From positions 62,001-126,000 of the forward strand of contig NZ_RSEC01000008.1 in assembly GCF_003937945.1 (NCBI RefSeq): a DNA stretch of 64,000 nt. Direction: 5' to 3'. The stretch's first letter is position 1. Each line of letters opens with the position of its first letter. Below, piece after piece: positions 1 through 8,189 of the stretch. The position numbers and the translations under genes were made by a program. This stretch comes from Amycolatopsis eburnea. GTDB taxonomy: Bacteria > Actinomycetota > Actinomycetes > Mycobacteriales > Pseudonocardiaceae. Below the pieces are notes generated by a model that was given only the letters and a program-made list of their open reading frames with translations, was not told the DNA's origin and searched no databases.

Positions 1-447
1 CGCGAGCAGCACCTGACCGACCCCGGTGGCGTGCGCGGGCAGGCGGCCGCCGACGCGCGTGAGGACGTTGACCGCGCCGCGGCCGGAGATCCGCTCGACG
101 TAGACGACTTCGGCGCCGTCGAGCACGGCGAGCTGCACGTTCTGGTGGGTGGCCTCGTAGAGGTCCTCCAGGAACGGCATCGCGCTTTCCCGCAGCTCCG
201 CGCCGTGCGGCGCCAGCGACGCGACCTCCCACAGCCACAGCCCGACGCGGTACACGCCCGCTTCGTCGCGGACGAGCGCCCCGCGCCGGGTCAGCTCGCC
301 CGCCAGCCGGTGCGTGGTCGACAGCGGCAGCCCGGCGCGGCGGCTCAGCTCGGACAGCGTGAGCCTCGGCCGCTCGGCGGTGAAGGCACCGAGCAGGTCG
401 AGGACGCGGTCCACGACCGACGGCGGCCGCCGCGCGCTGTGCCGCAC
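1..447 (-). CDS. IclR-family transcriptional regulator (partial, runs off left edge)
   Basis: The reverse strand encodes an N-terminal winged helix-turn-helix (SVVDRVLDLLGAF, then LTLSELSRRAGLPLSTTHRL) followed by the start of the IclR ligand-binding domain (NVQLAVLDGAEVVYVERISG), which is the classic IclR order. No stop codon occurs before the window edge, so the C-terminal half is missing. The chosen GTG start at 447 lies 4 nt after the stop of the NIPSNAP gene, and no strong ribosome site is seen. The regulator therefore looks like the last gene of an operon with the MetE-like and NIPSNAP genes and probably controls it (inference). IclR proteins usually sense small aromatic or organic acids; the ligand cannot be read from sequence. 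Confidence 0.8.
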   Translation of the reverse strand, partial: MRHSARRPPSVVDRVLDLLGAFTAERPRLTLSELSRRAGLPLSTTHRLAGELTRRGALVRDEAGVYRVGLWLWEVASLAPHGAELRESAMPFLEDLYEATHQNVQLAVLDGAEVVYVERISGRGAVNVLTRVGGRLPAHATGVGQVLLA

Positions 448-451
448 CGGA

Positions 452-772
452 TCAGTCTTCGTCGTCGCCCGGCAGCAGCGGGCGCATGAACGTCCGCCGG
501 TACCGGAGCACGCAGCCGCTTTCCTCGCGGATCTTGTCGGCCTCGATGAAGTCCGGGTCGGCGCCGAACAGCGTCCGGTAGCGCTCGTACGCGGCGAGGC
601 TCTCGAAGCTGAACAGCGCCCGTGCTTCGTCGCTCGCCCCTTCCGACGGCAGGAAGTAGCCGTGGTGGACGCCGCCTTCGCGCTGCACCAGCCGCATCCA
701 CGCGGCGGCGAAGCGTTCGAAGTCGGCGATTTTCGCGGGGTCGATGACGTAGTCGACGACGCACGTGATCAT
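452..772 (-). CDS. NIPSNAP-family small protein
   Basis: This 106-residue protein has the ferredoxin-like alpha/beta-barrel pattern of NIPSNAP proteins: an N-terminal strand (MITCVVDYVIDP), helix KIADFERFAAAW, a GYFLPSEG turn and the ALFSFESLAAYERYR segment. Its ATG overlaps the stop of the upstream MetE-like gene by 4 nt (ATGA), which implies translational coupling. Bacterial NIPSNAP proteins are small dimeric proteins, usually of unknown catalytic role, often found next to catabolic enzymes. Here the pairing with a MetE-like methyltransferase and an IclR regulator suggests a role in breakdown or modification of a small molecule, but the substrate is unknown. Confidence 0.8.
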   Translation of the reverse strand: MITCVVDYVIDPAKIADFERFAAAWMRLVQREGGVHHGYFLPSEGASDEARALFSFESLAAYERYRTLFGADPDFIEADKIREESGCVLRYRRTFMRPLLPGDDED

Positions 773-1908
773 CGGCCGCCCCAGACCCGGTCGGCCGTGG
801 CCACGATCAGCTCCAGCTTCCGCAGCTGGTCGTCCGCGGTCAGGTCGTTGCCCTCCTCGGTCGAGGAGAACCCGCACTGCGGCGACAGGCAGAGCTGGTC
901 GATGTCGACGTACCGCGACGCTTCTTCGATCCGCCGCACGAGGACGTCGGCGTCCTCCAGCTCCGGCCGCTTCGTCGTGACCAGGCCGAGGACGACCTTC
1001 TTGTCCTTCGGCACGAACCGCAGCGGTTCGAAGCCGCCCGAGCGTTCGTCGTCGAACTCGAGGAAGAACCCGTCGACGGCCAGGTCGCCGAAGAGCGCTT
1101 CCGCGACGAACTCGTAGCTGCCGGACGCGACCCACGAGGACCGGAAGTTGCCGCGGCACAGGTGGGTCGTCACCGTGAGGTCTTCCGGCCGGCCGGCCAG
1201 CGCCGCGTTCATCGTCGCGATGTTGCGCAGGTGCTGGGTGTCCGGGTCGCCGCCCATCCGCGCGACGAGCTCCCGCTGCGCCGGGTCGTTGAGGTAGGCG
1301 AGGCTGGTGTCGTCGAGCTGGAGGTACCGGCAGCCGAGCCCGTGCACCGCGGAAACCTGCGCGGCGTAGGCGGAGCTGAGGTCGGCGAAGAACTCTTCGA
1401 GGTCCGGGTAAACGCTCTCACTGACCGCGGCCCGGCCGCCGCGGTAGTAGACCATGCTGGGCGACGGGATGGTCAGCTTCGGCGTCACCCCGGCGTCCAC
1501 ATGGGACTTGAGGAACTCGAAGTGCGCGGCGAAGATCGGCTCGTCGAGCCGCACCTTCCCGTCGACCTGCAGGCCCGGTGGGCTGAACTCGAGGTCCCCG
1601 GCCAGGTTGTGGAACTTGACGTGCAGCCGCTCGTCGCTCTTCGAGACGCCGCCGAGCGCGTAGATGAAGTCCATGTGCCACGAGGCACGCCGGAATTCGC
1701 CGTCGGTGGCCGAGCTCAGCCCGGCCGCCTTCTGCATCTTGATCACGTCGCGGATCGCGTCGTCCTCGACCGCGCGGAGCTGCTCCGCGCCGATCTCACC
1801 GGTTTCGTGCCGCCGCCGCGCGTCACGCAGGACCGGGGGCCGCAGGAGGCTCCCGACGTGATCGGCGCGAAACGGCGGGCCCACCTGGGGAATGCCGCCC
1901 GAAGTCAT
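769..1908 (-). CDS. Cobalamin-independent methionine synthase II-like methyltransferase (MetE C-terminal/YxjG type)
   Basis: The 379-residue protein matches the single-domain MetE-C family: RADHVGSLLRP near residues 14-23, a YLQLDD segment in the middle, and the zinc-site signatures THLCRGN (His249, Cys251) and SPQCGF (Cys345). Full MetE is about twice as long, so this is the stand-alone catalytic barrel as in Bacillus YxjG/YxjH. Family members activate a thiol on zinc for alkyl transfer; the donor may be methyltetrahydrofolate or another alkyl compound. The ATG at 1908 was preferred over in-frame codons upstream because the extra residues have no family resemblance. It is first in the operon with the NIPSNAP and IclR genes. 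Confidence 0.85.
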   Translation of the reverse strand: MTSGGIPQVGPPFRADHVGSLLRPPVLRDARRRHETGEIGAEQLRAVEDDAIRDVIKMQKAAGLSSATDGEFRRASWHMDFIYALGGVSKSDERLHVKFHNLAGDLEFSPPGLQVDGKVRLDEPIFAAHFEFLKSHVDAGVTPKLTIPSPSMVYYRGGRAAVSESVYPDLEEFFADLSSAYAAQVSAVHGLGCRYLQLDDTSLAYLNDPAQRELVARMGGDPDTQHLRNIATMNAALAGRPEDLTVTTHLCRGNFRSSWVASGSYEFVAEALFGDLAVDGFFLEFDDERSGGFEPLRFVPKDKKVVLGLVTTKRPELEDADVLVRRIEEASRYVDIDQLCLSPQCGFSSTEEGNDLTADDQLRKLELIVATADRVWGGR

Positions 1909-2028
1909 GCACCGATGGTCACACATTCCGGGCCTTCGCGCCGCCCCCGGAAACAAGATCATGACGCCGGCGACTTGCTACCGTCACGCCCGGCGCGTTG
2001 GCTGTCTCCCCGGCGAAAGGGGCTGTGC

Positions 2029-3351
2029 ATGACGAAACACCCGGTAGACGAGGTCCTGCCCGCCGGACGGCTGGCGCTGCTCGGCCTCCAGCACATGTCG
2101 ATCATGTACGCCGGCGCGGTCGCGGTGCCGCTGATCGTCGGCAGCGCGCTCAAGCTGGACCCGGCGACGATCGGGCTGCTGGTCAACGCCGACCTGCTCG
2201 TGGCGGGCATCGCGACGGTGATCCAGGCGGTCGGCATCGGGAAGCTGCTCGGCATCCGGCTGCCGGTGGTGGCGGGCGCGACGTTCAGCGTCGTCAACCC
2301 GATGATCCTGATCGCGTCCCAGTACGGCCTGCCCGCGGTCTACGGCGCGATGCTGGCGTCCGGCGTCTTCGGGCTGCTCATCGCGAAGCCGTTCGCGAAG
2401 CTGATCCGCTTCTTCCCGCCGCTGGTCACCGGAACGCTGCTGCTCGTCATCGGCGTCTCGCTGCTCGGCCCGGGCGCGGGGCTGATCGCGGGCAACGACC
2501 CGACCGCGTCCGACTACGCGGCGCTGTCGAACATCCTGCTCGCGTTCGGCGTGCTGGCGCTGCTGATCCTGTTCACGCGGGTGCTGCGCGGGTTCGCCAA
2601 CCAGATCGGGCCGCTGCTGGCGCTGGCGATCGGGCTGGTGATCGCGATCCCGATGGGACTGGTGCACTGGGACGGCCTGGGCGCGGCGAGCTGGTTCGGG
2701 CTCGCGTCGCCGTTCCACTTCGGGGCGCCGACGTTCCCGGTGGCCGCGGTGCTGTCGATGTGCGTGGTCATGCTGGTGACGTTCACCGAGTCGACCGCGG
2801 ACATGATCGCCGTCGGCGAGATCACCGGGCGCCCGCCGACCGACTCCGACCTCGCGCGCGGCCTGGCCACCGACGGCTTCTCGGCGGTGCTCGGCGGCGT
2901 GCTGAACTCCTTCCCCGACACGGCGTTCGCGCAGAACGTCGGCCTGGTGCGGATGACCGGCGTCCGCAGCCGCTGGGTGGTCGCGGTGACCGGCGGGATC
3001 CTGGTGCTGATGGGCCTGGTGCCGAAGATCGGGGCGTTCATCGCGGCGATCCCGCAGCCGGTGGTCGGCGGGGTCGCGGTGGTGATGTTCGCGATGGTCG
3101 CCGCGGTGGGTGCGCAGAACCTCCGCAAGGTCGAGTTTTCCGGCAACCACAACACGTTCATCGTCGCGGTCGCCCTCGGCGTCGGCCTGCTGCCGGCGTT
3201 CGCGCCGAAGATCTTCCAGCACTTCCCCGCGTGGCTGCAGACGATCTGCGGCAGTTCGATCACGGTGGCGGCGGTGCTGGCGTTCGCGTTGAACCTGCTG
3301 TTCAACCACCTCGGCCGGCGTTCGGAGCCGGACCTGCTGGAAGCGCCGTGA
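2029..3351 (+). CDS. NCS2-family nucleobase (uracil/xanthine) permease
   Basis: The 440-residue polytopic protein has about 12-14 hydrophobic segments. It carries the NCS2 hallmarks: an LQHMSIMYAGAVAVP stretch in the first membrane helix, FTESTADMIAVGEITGRP in the middle, and the family signature QNVGLVRMTG near residue 302. NCS2 carriers import uracil, xanthine or urate with protons or sodium. The Gln-Asn-x-Gly form of the signature is the one seen in xanthine/urate carriers, so xanthine or urate is slightly favoured over uracil (inference). A purine-rich ribosome site (GAAAGGGG) precedes the ATG. Its 3' end overlaps the convergent tetR gene by 50 nt. Confidence 0.9.
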   Translation: MTKHPVDEVLPAGRLALLGLQHMSIMYAGAVAVPLIVGSALKLDPATIGLLVNADLLVAGIATVIQAVGIGKLLGIRLPVVAGATFSVVNPMILIASQYGLPAVYGAMLASGVFGLLIAKPFAKLIRFFPPLVTGTLLLVIGVSLLGPGAGLIAGNDPTASDYAALSNILLAFGVLALLILFTRVLRGFANQIGPLLALAIGLVIAIPMGLVHWDGLGAASWFGLASPFHFGAPTFPVAAVLSMCVVMLVTFTESTADMIAVGEITGRPPTDSDLARGLATDGFSAVLGGVLNSFPDTAFAQNVGLVRMTGVRSRWVVAVTGGILVLMGLVPKIGAFIAAIPQPVVGGVAVVMFAMVAAVGAQNLRKVEFSGNHNTFIVAVALGVGLLPAFAPKIFQHFPAWLQTICGSSITVAAVLAFALNLLFNHLGRRSEPDLLEAP

Positions 3352-3877
3352 GCAGCCGCTCGACGAGCCGGGCGCCGGTGCCCGGCTCGACCGGGCGCCG
3401 GAACAGCACGCGCAGGTAGAGCGGGGCCAGCACGAAGTCGAGGACTTCGTCCACCGACGGCACTTCCTCGCCGCGGGCCGCGGCCCGGTCCAGTGCCGCC
3501 TGGAGGTCTTCGCCGCGCGCCTGCAGGTACTCGAGCGGCTTTTCGGCCGGGCCCAGGGTCGCGACGAGCGCGCGGAGCAGGATCTGGCCGCGCGGGTCGC
3601 GCATCGCGCGTTCGACGCCTTCGGCCCAGCCGAGCAGGTCGCCGCGCAGCGCACCGGTGTCCGGGATCGGCGACGTCGAGCGCAGGCGCGTCACGGCCGC
3701 GTCGAGGAGCAGGTTGTCGCGGCTGCCCCAGCGCCGGTAGACGCTGGTCGGGTTCACGCCGGCCCGTTCGGCGATCTTCGGGACGGCCGCGTCGATCTCC
3801 CCCGCGGCGAGCAGTTCGATCACGGCGTCGTGCACCGCGTCGCGGACGCGGGCGCTGCGGCCACCGGGTCGGGTCAT
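3302..3877 (-). CDS. TetR-family transcriptional regulator
   Basis: The 191-residue protein begins with a TetR helix-turn-helix (VPKIAERAGVNPTSVYRRWGSRDNLLLDA, residues about 31-60), followed by an all-helical C-terminal domain typical for ligand binding (TetR_C class). It is divergent from the flavin-binding protein gene at 3965 across an 87-bp gap holding two AAAGC-based inverted repeats. It probably represses itself and that neighbour (inference). The C-terminal 16 codons overlap the 3' end of the convergent permease. The ligand is unknown. Confidence 0.9.
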   Translation of the reverse strand: MTRPGGRSARVRDAVHDAVIELLAAGEIDAAVPKIAERAGVNPTSVYRRWGSRDNLLLDAAVTRLRSTSPIPDTGALRGDLLGWAEGVERAMRDPRGQILLRALVATLGPAEKPLEYLQARGEDLQAALDRAAARGEEVPSVDEVLDFVLAPLYLRVLFRRPVEPGTGARLVERLLTALPAGPAPNAGRGG

Positions 3878-3886
3878 GCCTCCAGC

Positions 3887-3953
3887 TTAAAGCAAACCTA
3901 CTTGCCTTTGCCCGCCGACTGTGGCTACCTTTAAAGCAAATCGAATGGCTTTA
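3887..3953. promoter_or_regulatory. Two candidate TetR operators in the divergent intergenic region
   Basis: Positions 3932-3953 form the inverted repeat TAAAGC-N10-GCTTTA with perfect 6-bp arms. Positions 3888-3909 hold a similar, less perfect copy (AAAGCAA / TTGCCTTT). Both sit between the tetR start at 3877 and the divergent start at 3965. Such spacing and half-site sharing are usual for TetR autoregulatory operators. The sites are seen directly; binding is inferred. Confidence 0.55.
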
Positions 3954-3964
3954 GGGAGACCGAG

Positions 3965-4411
3965 ATGGCCCGCAAGATGACCCGCGAAGAGCGCGAAGCT
4001 TTTCTAGCCGAGCCGCGCGTCGGCGTGCTGAGCGTCGCCGGCGAACCCGGCCGCGCCCCGCTGACCACGCCGATCTGGTACCGCTACGAGCCGGGCGGCG
4101 ACGTCCTCGTGATGACCTCACCCGGCCTGCGCAAGACCCGGCTGATCGAGGCGGCCGGCCGGTTCGCGCTGTGCGTCCAGGAGCAGGACGGCGTCTACAA
4201 GTACGTCTCGGTCGAGGGTCCGGTGGTGAAGACGTGGCCGATGACCAAGGCGGAGCGCAACGAGGTCGCCGCGCGCTACCTGCCGCCGGGCGTGAGCGAG
4301 GCCTACACCGACGCGACCGACGCCACCCACGGGAACAACATCGCGATCGTGATGCGCCCGGAGCGCTGGAACACCTCGGACTTCAGCGACCTCGCGGAAC
4401 AGCTGGCGTGA
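3965..4411 (+). CDS. Pyridoxamine 5'-phosphate oxidase-family (split-barrel, FMN/F420-binding) protein
   Basis: The 148-residue protein has the split beta-barrel pattern: helix TREEREAFLAEP, then VGVLSVAGEPGRAPLTTPIWYRYEPGGDVLVMTS, KTRLIEAAGRFALCVQ and YVSVEGPV. This matches actinobacterial PPOX/F420-dependent reductase-like proteins, which are widely annotated but rarely characterised. AGGGAG sits about 6 nt before the ATG. It is divergent from tetR and shares the AAAGC repeats, so TetR control is likely. The cofactor (FMN or F420) and substrate cannot be told from sequence. The stop abuts the stop of the convergent gene at 4412. Confidence 0.85.
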   Translation: MARKMTREEREAFLAEPRVGVLSVAGEPGRAPLTTPIWYRYEPGGDVLVMTSPGLRKTRLIEAAGRFALCVQEQDGVYKYVSVEGPVVKTWPMTKAERNEVAARYLPPGVSEAYTDATDATHGNNIAIVMRPERWNTSDFSDLAEQLA

Positions 4412-4924
4412 TCACCAGCAGATGATCAGCAGGCACGTCGTCGGCTTCGGCGGCTTCGGCGGCGCCGGGCGAGTCGGCTGCTGACCGCCCGTCGTCGTCG
4501 GCGTCGTGGTGACCGAGCCGGACGGGTCGCCACTGGTCGGCGTGGTCGTCGGCGTCGTGGAGTCGGCGCTGCTCTCGGTCGTCGCGGGCTTGCCGGGCAC
4601 CTCGGTGACGGTCTCCCGGGGCACGCCGCTGCCCGGGACGACGTCGCCGCCGCCGGTGCCGCCCTCCGGCGGGGAGTCCGTGGCCTGGTCGGCGCCGCCG
4701 AGGCCGGTGGTGCGCTGCGGGAACGGGATCACCTGGATCTGGTCGACCGCCGACGCGTCCGGCGTGCCCTTGCCGCCGAGCCCGACCAGCACCGCGGCGG
4801 CACCGCAGCCGATGACGACGGCGAGCATCACCGCGAGCACCCGCCACCGCGACTGCCCCGGTCCTGAACGCTCACCCCAGCCCTCGCGCACGAGCAGCTC
4901 GGCGACCGATACCTCGTCGTTCAC
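4412..4924 (-). CDS. Single-pass membrane protein with Thr/Pro-rich extracellular tail, unknown function
   Basis: The 170-residue product from the GTG at 4924 has a short cytoplasmic part (NDEVSVAELLVREGWGER), one hydrophobic segment (VLAVMLAVVIGCGAAAVLVGL, residues about 30-50) and a long low-complexity tail rich in Thr, Pro, Ser and Gly. It ends in the hydrophobic peptide CLLIICW. GGAAGG lies about 9 nt upstream of the GTG. Longer in-frame starts exist but lack a ribosome site. The layout resembles membrane-anchored regulatory or cell-wall-spanning proteins of actinobacteria. I do not recognise a family. Confidence 0.65.
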   Translation of the reverse strand: MNDEVSVAELLVREGWGERSGPGQSRWRVLAVMLAVVIGCGAAAVLVGLGGKGTPDASAVDQIQVIPFPQRTTGLGGADQATDSPPEGGTGGGDVVPGSGVPRETVTEVPGKPATTESSADSTTPTTTPTSGDPSGSVTTTPTTTGGQQPTRPAPPKPPKPTTCLLIICW

Positions 4925-5094
4925 CCCGGCAGACCTTCCCGAGAGGCCTTTCGGCCGACATCGTGGCCGTATTTTTACCGCACAAGCCACCCGAACGGGT
5001 GAGGAACTGGTAAAAATCTCTGTTTTGTCGCGGGAGTTTGACAGTGAGTGACAAGCACAGCGTTTTCTAAGCTGACACTCGTGATACTCCCAGC

Positions 5095-5823
5095 ATGACC
5101 GGCGAAGCTCAGCCCATGCTGCTGAAAGCCGGACAGCCGGTCCCCGCGATCGCTGTCCCGCGTCGCTTCAGCGCCCGACATTTCGCCCGGTTCGTCCCGA
5201 ATCCGAAGACAACGCCGTTCACCTTCGGCTACCTCGTCGTCCTGCTCGGCACGACGCTGGTCCTCAAGTTCGCCGACCCCGACGTGACCGAGCGGCTGCT
5301 CCGCCTGTCCAGCACCGACGCCCACAACCTCTGGCGGCGCCCGCTCACCTCGCTGCTGACCAGCGCGCTCTGGCTCTCCGACGAAGGCTGGCTCGCCTAC
5401 GTCGTGATCTTCGCGATCGCGGTCGCCCCGCTGGAACGCCGGTTCGGCGCCCGCCGCGCGGCGACCGTCTTCTTCTCCGGGCACGTGCTGGCCACGCTCG
5501 CCACCGAGCTGCCGGTGATGGCCCTGATCAGCGCGCACGTCCTGCCTGCCTCGGCCGGGCACTGGCTCGACATCGGCGTCAGCTACGGCTTCTTCGCCAC
5601 GGCCGGCACGCTGGTGTTCCTGCTGCGCGGCCGGGCCCGGCTCGTCGCGCTGGCCGCGATGGAGGCGTTCATCGCGGTGATCTGGATCAGCGACGACCCG
5701 GCCACCCTCGATTCGGTCGTCACGCTGCTCGGCCACGCGTTCGCCGCGCACTTCGGGCTGCTGTTCTGGGGGCCGCGGCTGCGCGCCGCGGCGGGTAGGC
5801 AGGCGTCGGCGTCGGTGGTGTAA
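5095..5823 (+). CDS. Rhomboid-like intramembrane protein
   Basis: The 242-residue protein has about six membrane helices. A rhomboid-type layout is suggested by FFSGHVLATL, then GVSYGFFATAG (Ser in the GxSG-like position, but with Tyr instead of the second Gly) and GHAFAAHFGLLFWG, which resembles the AHxxGxxxG helix of rhomboids. A Ser-His dyad could therefore exist, but the altered motif leaves open whether it is a protease or a rhomboid pseudo-enzyme. There is no clear ribosome site; a GATACT hexamer ends 6 nt before the ATG, so a leaderless message is possible (inference). It lies 44 bp ahead of the cyclic-di-GMP protein gene. Confidence 0.6.
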   Translation: MTGEAQPMLLKAGQPVPAIAVPRRFSARHFARFVPNPKTTPFTFGYLVVLLGTTLVLKFADPDVTERLLRLSSTDAHNLWRRPLTSLLTSALWLSDEGWLAYVVIFAIAVAPLERRFGARRAATVFFSGHVLATLATELPVMALISAHVLPASAGHWLDIGVSYGFFATAGTLVFLLRGRARLVALAAMEAFIAVIWISDDPATLDSVVTLLGHAFAAHFGLLFWGPRLRAAAGRQASASVV

Positions 5824-5867
5824 TCGACGGGCCACAGCCGCGATGCACGGGGGACGGACGGACGCTC

Positions 5868-8189
5868 ATGGAGGCTGACTCGCTCACCGAGCTGGTCGAG
5901 CTGAGTCCGGACGCGATCTGCGTCCACGAGCACGGCGTCCTCACCTACGCCAACCGGGCCGCGCTGGAAACGTTCGCCGCGCGCGGCACCGCCGAGGTCG
6001 TCGGGCGCCGGTTCGCCGATTTCGTCACCGAGGATTCGCAGGCCGAGCTGGCCGGGCAGGTCGAGGGGCTGACCCGGCCGGGGCAGGCGAGCGAGCCGGT
6101 CGAAGCGCTCATGTCCCGGCTCGACGGGAGCAAGTTCGCCGTCGAGACGGTCGTGGTGCGCCTGGCGGGCACGGCCGCGTACCAGGTCGTCATGCGGGAC
6201 ATCACGGCGAAGAAGGCGGCCGCGGACGCCCTCCGCTACCAGGCCGCGCTCGTGTCGCACGTCAGCGACGCCCTGATCGCGACCACCGGCGAAGGCGTCG
6301 TGACCAGCTGGAACCCGGCCGCCGAAGCGGTGTACGGCTGGACCGCGGCCGAGGCCGTCGGGCGGCGCGCGAGCGAGCTGGTCGGCGCGCCGCTGGACCT
6401 GCCGGCCATCCGGCGCGGCGGCGGGGTCGCCGAAGCGGTGCACCGGCGGCGGGACGGCGCCCCTCTCGCGGTCCGCGTTTCGGCAGCTGAGATGAACGAC
6501 GGCTACGTGCTCGTCTGCGCCGACGAAACCGCGCGGCGGCGGGCCGAGCAGAACTACCGCACGGTCGTCGCGTCGCTCGACGAAGGCGTGCTGGTGATGG
6601 GCCCGACCGGGCTGATCGAAGCGGCCAACCCGGCGGCGTGCCGGATCCTCGGCGTGCCCGAGCCCGACCTGCTCGGCGTCCCGTGCCACACGCTGGTGCT
6701 GTTCACCGAGTCCGGGCACTGGATCCCGCCGGACGAGATGCCGTCGGTGCAGTCCCGGCGCACCGGCGTCACGCACAACGGCCTGGTCGTGCGCCTGCGC
6801 CGGCCGGACGGGCGGGACGTCTGGGTGTCGCTGACCTCGCGGCTGCTGGACCCGGACGACCCGACGGCGCGGGCCGTCGTCACGACGTTCACGGACATCA
6901 CCGAGACCCGCGCGATCAGCGCGCGGCTGGCCCACGACGCGACCCACGACCCGCTCACCCGGCTGGCCAACCGGACCCTGGTCCTCGACCGGCTCGACGT
7001 CCGCCGGCGCGGGGCGCTCACGGTGCTGTTCCTCGACCTCGACAAGTTCAAGGTCATCAACGACTCGCTCGGGCACTCGGTTGGCGACCAGGTGCTGCGG
7101 ATCGTCGGCGAGCGCCTGCGCCGCAGCTCCGGGCGCGAGGACCTGGTCGGCAGGCTCGGCGGCGACGAGTTCGTCGTCGTCACCGGCGAAGTCACCGAGC
7201 CCGCCGAAGTCCGGGCGCTGGCCGAACACCTGCGGGCCGCGCTGGCCGAGCCGATCGGCGTGCTCGGCAGGCAGCTGCACCTCGACGCCAGCATCGGCGT
7301 CGTCCTCGTCGGCGGCACCGACCCCCGCAGCGCGGAGGACCTGCTGCGCGACGCGGACGTCGCGATGTACCAGGCGAAAACGCTCGGGCGGGGACGGCAC
7401 CACTTCTTCGACGTCGGCCTGCGCGAGCGCATGCAGCGGCGGCTGCGGATGGAGCAGGACCTGCGCGACGCCGTCCACGACGGCCAGCTCTGGCCCGCGT
7501 ACCAGCCGGTCGTCGACCTGCGGACCGGCGAGATGGTCGCGGTCGAGGCGCTGCTGCGCTGGACGCACCCGAGGCAGGGCGCGATCTCGCCCGCGGAGTT
7601 CATCCCGCTGGCCGAGGAGAGCGACCTGATCAACGTGATCGGCAAGGCGATGCTGCACGCGACGACCCGCGAACTCGCCGCGCGGCGCACCGGCGGTCTG
7701 GACCTCACTCTGAAGGTCAACCTGTCGGCCCGGCAGCTCGACGACCCGCACCTGGTGCCCGCGGTCCAGGACGCGCTGGCGAGCACCGGGCTCCCGGCCG
7801 CCGCGCTGTGCCTGGAGGTCACCGAAAGCGCGTTGATGCGCGACCAGGAAGCGGCCGCGGAAGTGCTGGCGTCCCTGCGGTCGCTGGGCGTGCTGCTGGC
7901 GATCGACGACTTCGGCACCGGCTATTCGTCGCTCGCCCAGCTGCGGCGGCTGACGCTGGACACGCTCAAGATCGACCGCTCGTTCATCACCGGGATCGCC
8001 GAATCCCGCGACGCGGCGGCGATCGTCACGAGCATCATCGCGATGGCCCACGCCGTGGACCTCACGGTGATCGCCGAGGGCGTCGAGTCCGCCGAGCAGG
8101 TGGACCTGCTCCGGTCGCTGGGGTGCGACCAGGCGCAGGGCTACCACCTCGGCCGCCCGGTCGCGGCGGCCGAACTGTTCGGTCAGTAA
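5868..8189 (+). CDS. PAS-GGDEF-EAL cyclic-di-GMP signalling protein
   Basis: This 773-residue soluble protein has three PAS-like sensor modules (residues about 1-120, 125-220 and 225-345). They are followed by a diguanylate cyclase domain with an intact RLGGDEF motif (GGDEF at 431-435) and a phosphodiesterase domain starting with EALLRW (Glu560). The catalytic EAL-domain motifs NLSARQL, EVTESALM, IDDFGTGYSSL, KIDRSFI and AEGVES are all present. Both making and breaking of c-di-GMP are therefore possible, with PAS signals setting the balance. No membrane segment is seen. Its 3' end overlaps the convergent N-acetyltransferase gene by 7 nt. In actinomycetes c-di-GMP controls development through BldD; a link here is inference only. 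Confidence 0.95.
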   Translation: MEADSLTELVELSPDAICVHEHGVLTYANRAALETFAARGTAEVVGRRFADFVTEDSQAELAGQVEGLTRPGQASEPVEALMSRLDGSKFAVETVVVRLAGTAAYQVVMRDITAKKAAADALRYQAALVSHVSDALIATTGEGVVTSWNPAAEAVYGWTAAEAVGRRASELVGAPLDLPAIRRGGGVAEAVHRRRDGAPLAVRVSAAEMNDGYVLVCADETARRRAEQNYRTVVASLDEGVLVMGPTGLIEAANPAACRILGVPEPDLLGVPCHTLVLFTESGHWIPPDEMPSVQSRRTGVTHNGLVVRLRRPDGRDVWVSLTSRLLDPDDPTARAVVTTFTDITETRAISARLAHDATHDPLTRLANRTLVLDRLDVRRRGALTVLFLDLDKFKVINDSLGHSVGDQVLRIVGERLRRSSGREDLVGRLGGDEFVVVTGEVTEPAEVRALAEHLRAALAEPIGVLGRQLHLDASIGVVLVGGTDPRSAEDLLRDADVAMYQAKTLGRGRHHFFDVGLRERMQRRLRMEQDLRDAVHDGQLWPAYQPVVDLRTGEMVAVEALLRWTHPRQGAISPAEFIPLAEESDLINVIGKAMLHATTRELAARRTGGLDLTLKVNLSARQLDDPHLVPAVQDALASTGLPAAALCLEVTESALMRDQEAAAEVLASLRSLGVLLAIDDFGTGYSSLAQLRRLTLDTLKIDRSFITGIAESRDAAAIVTSIIAMAHAVDLTVIAEGVESAEQVDLLRSLGCDQAQGYHLGRPVAAAELFGQ

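Noticed and set aside
5583..8147. Reverse-strand open frame of more than 850 codons over the GGDEF-EAL gene
   Set aside because: It is the mirror frame of a strongly coding, motif-complete gene; its product is Arg/Asp/His/Gln-rich with no recognisable domain, as expected for antisense of high-GC coding DNA. The same holds for long reverse frames over the permease, pknG and large-subunit genes.
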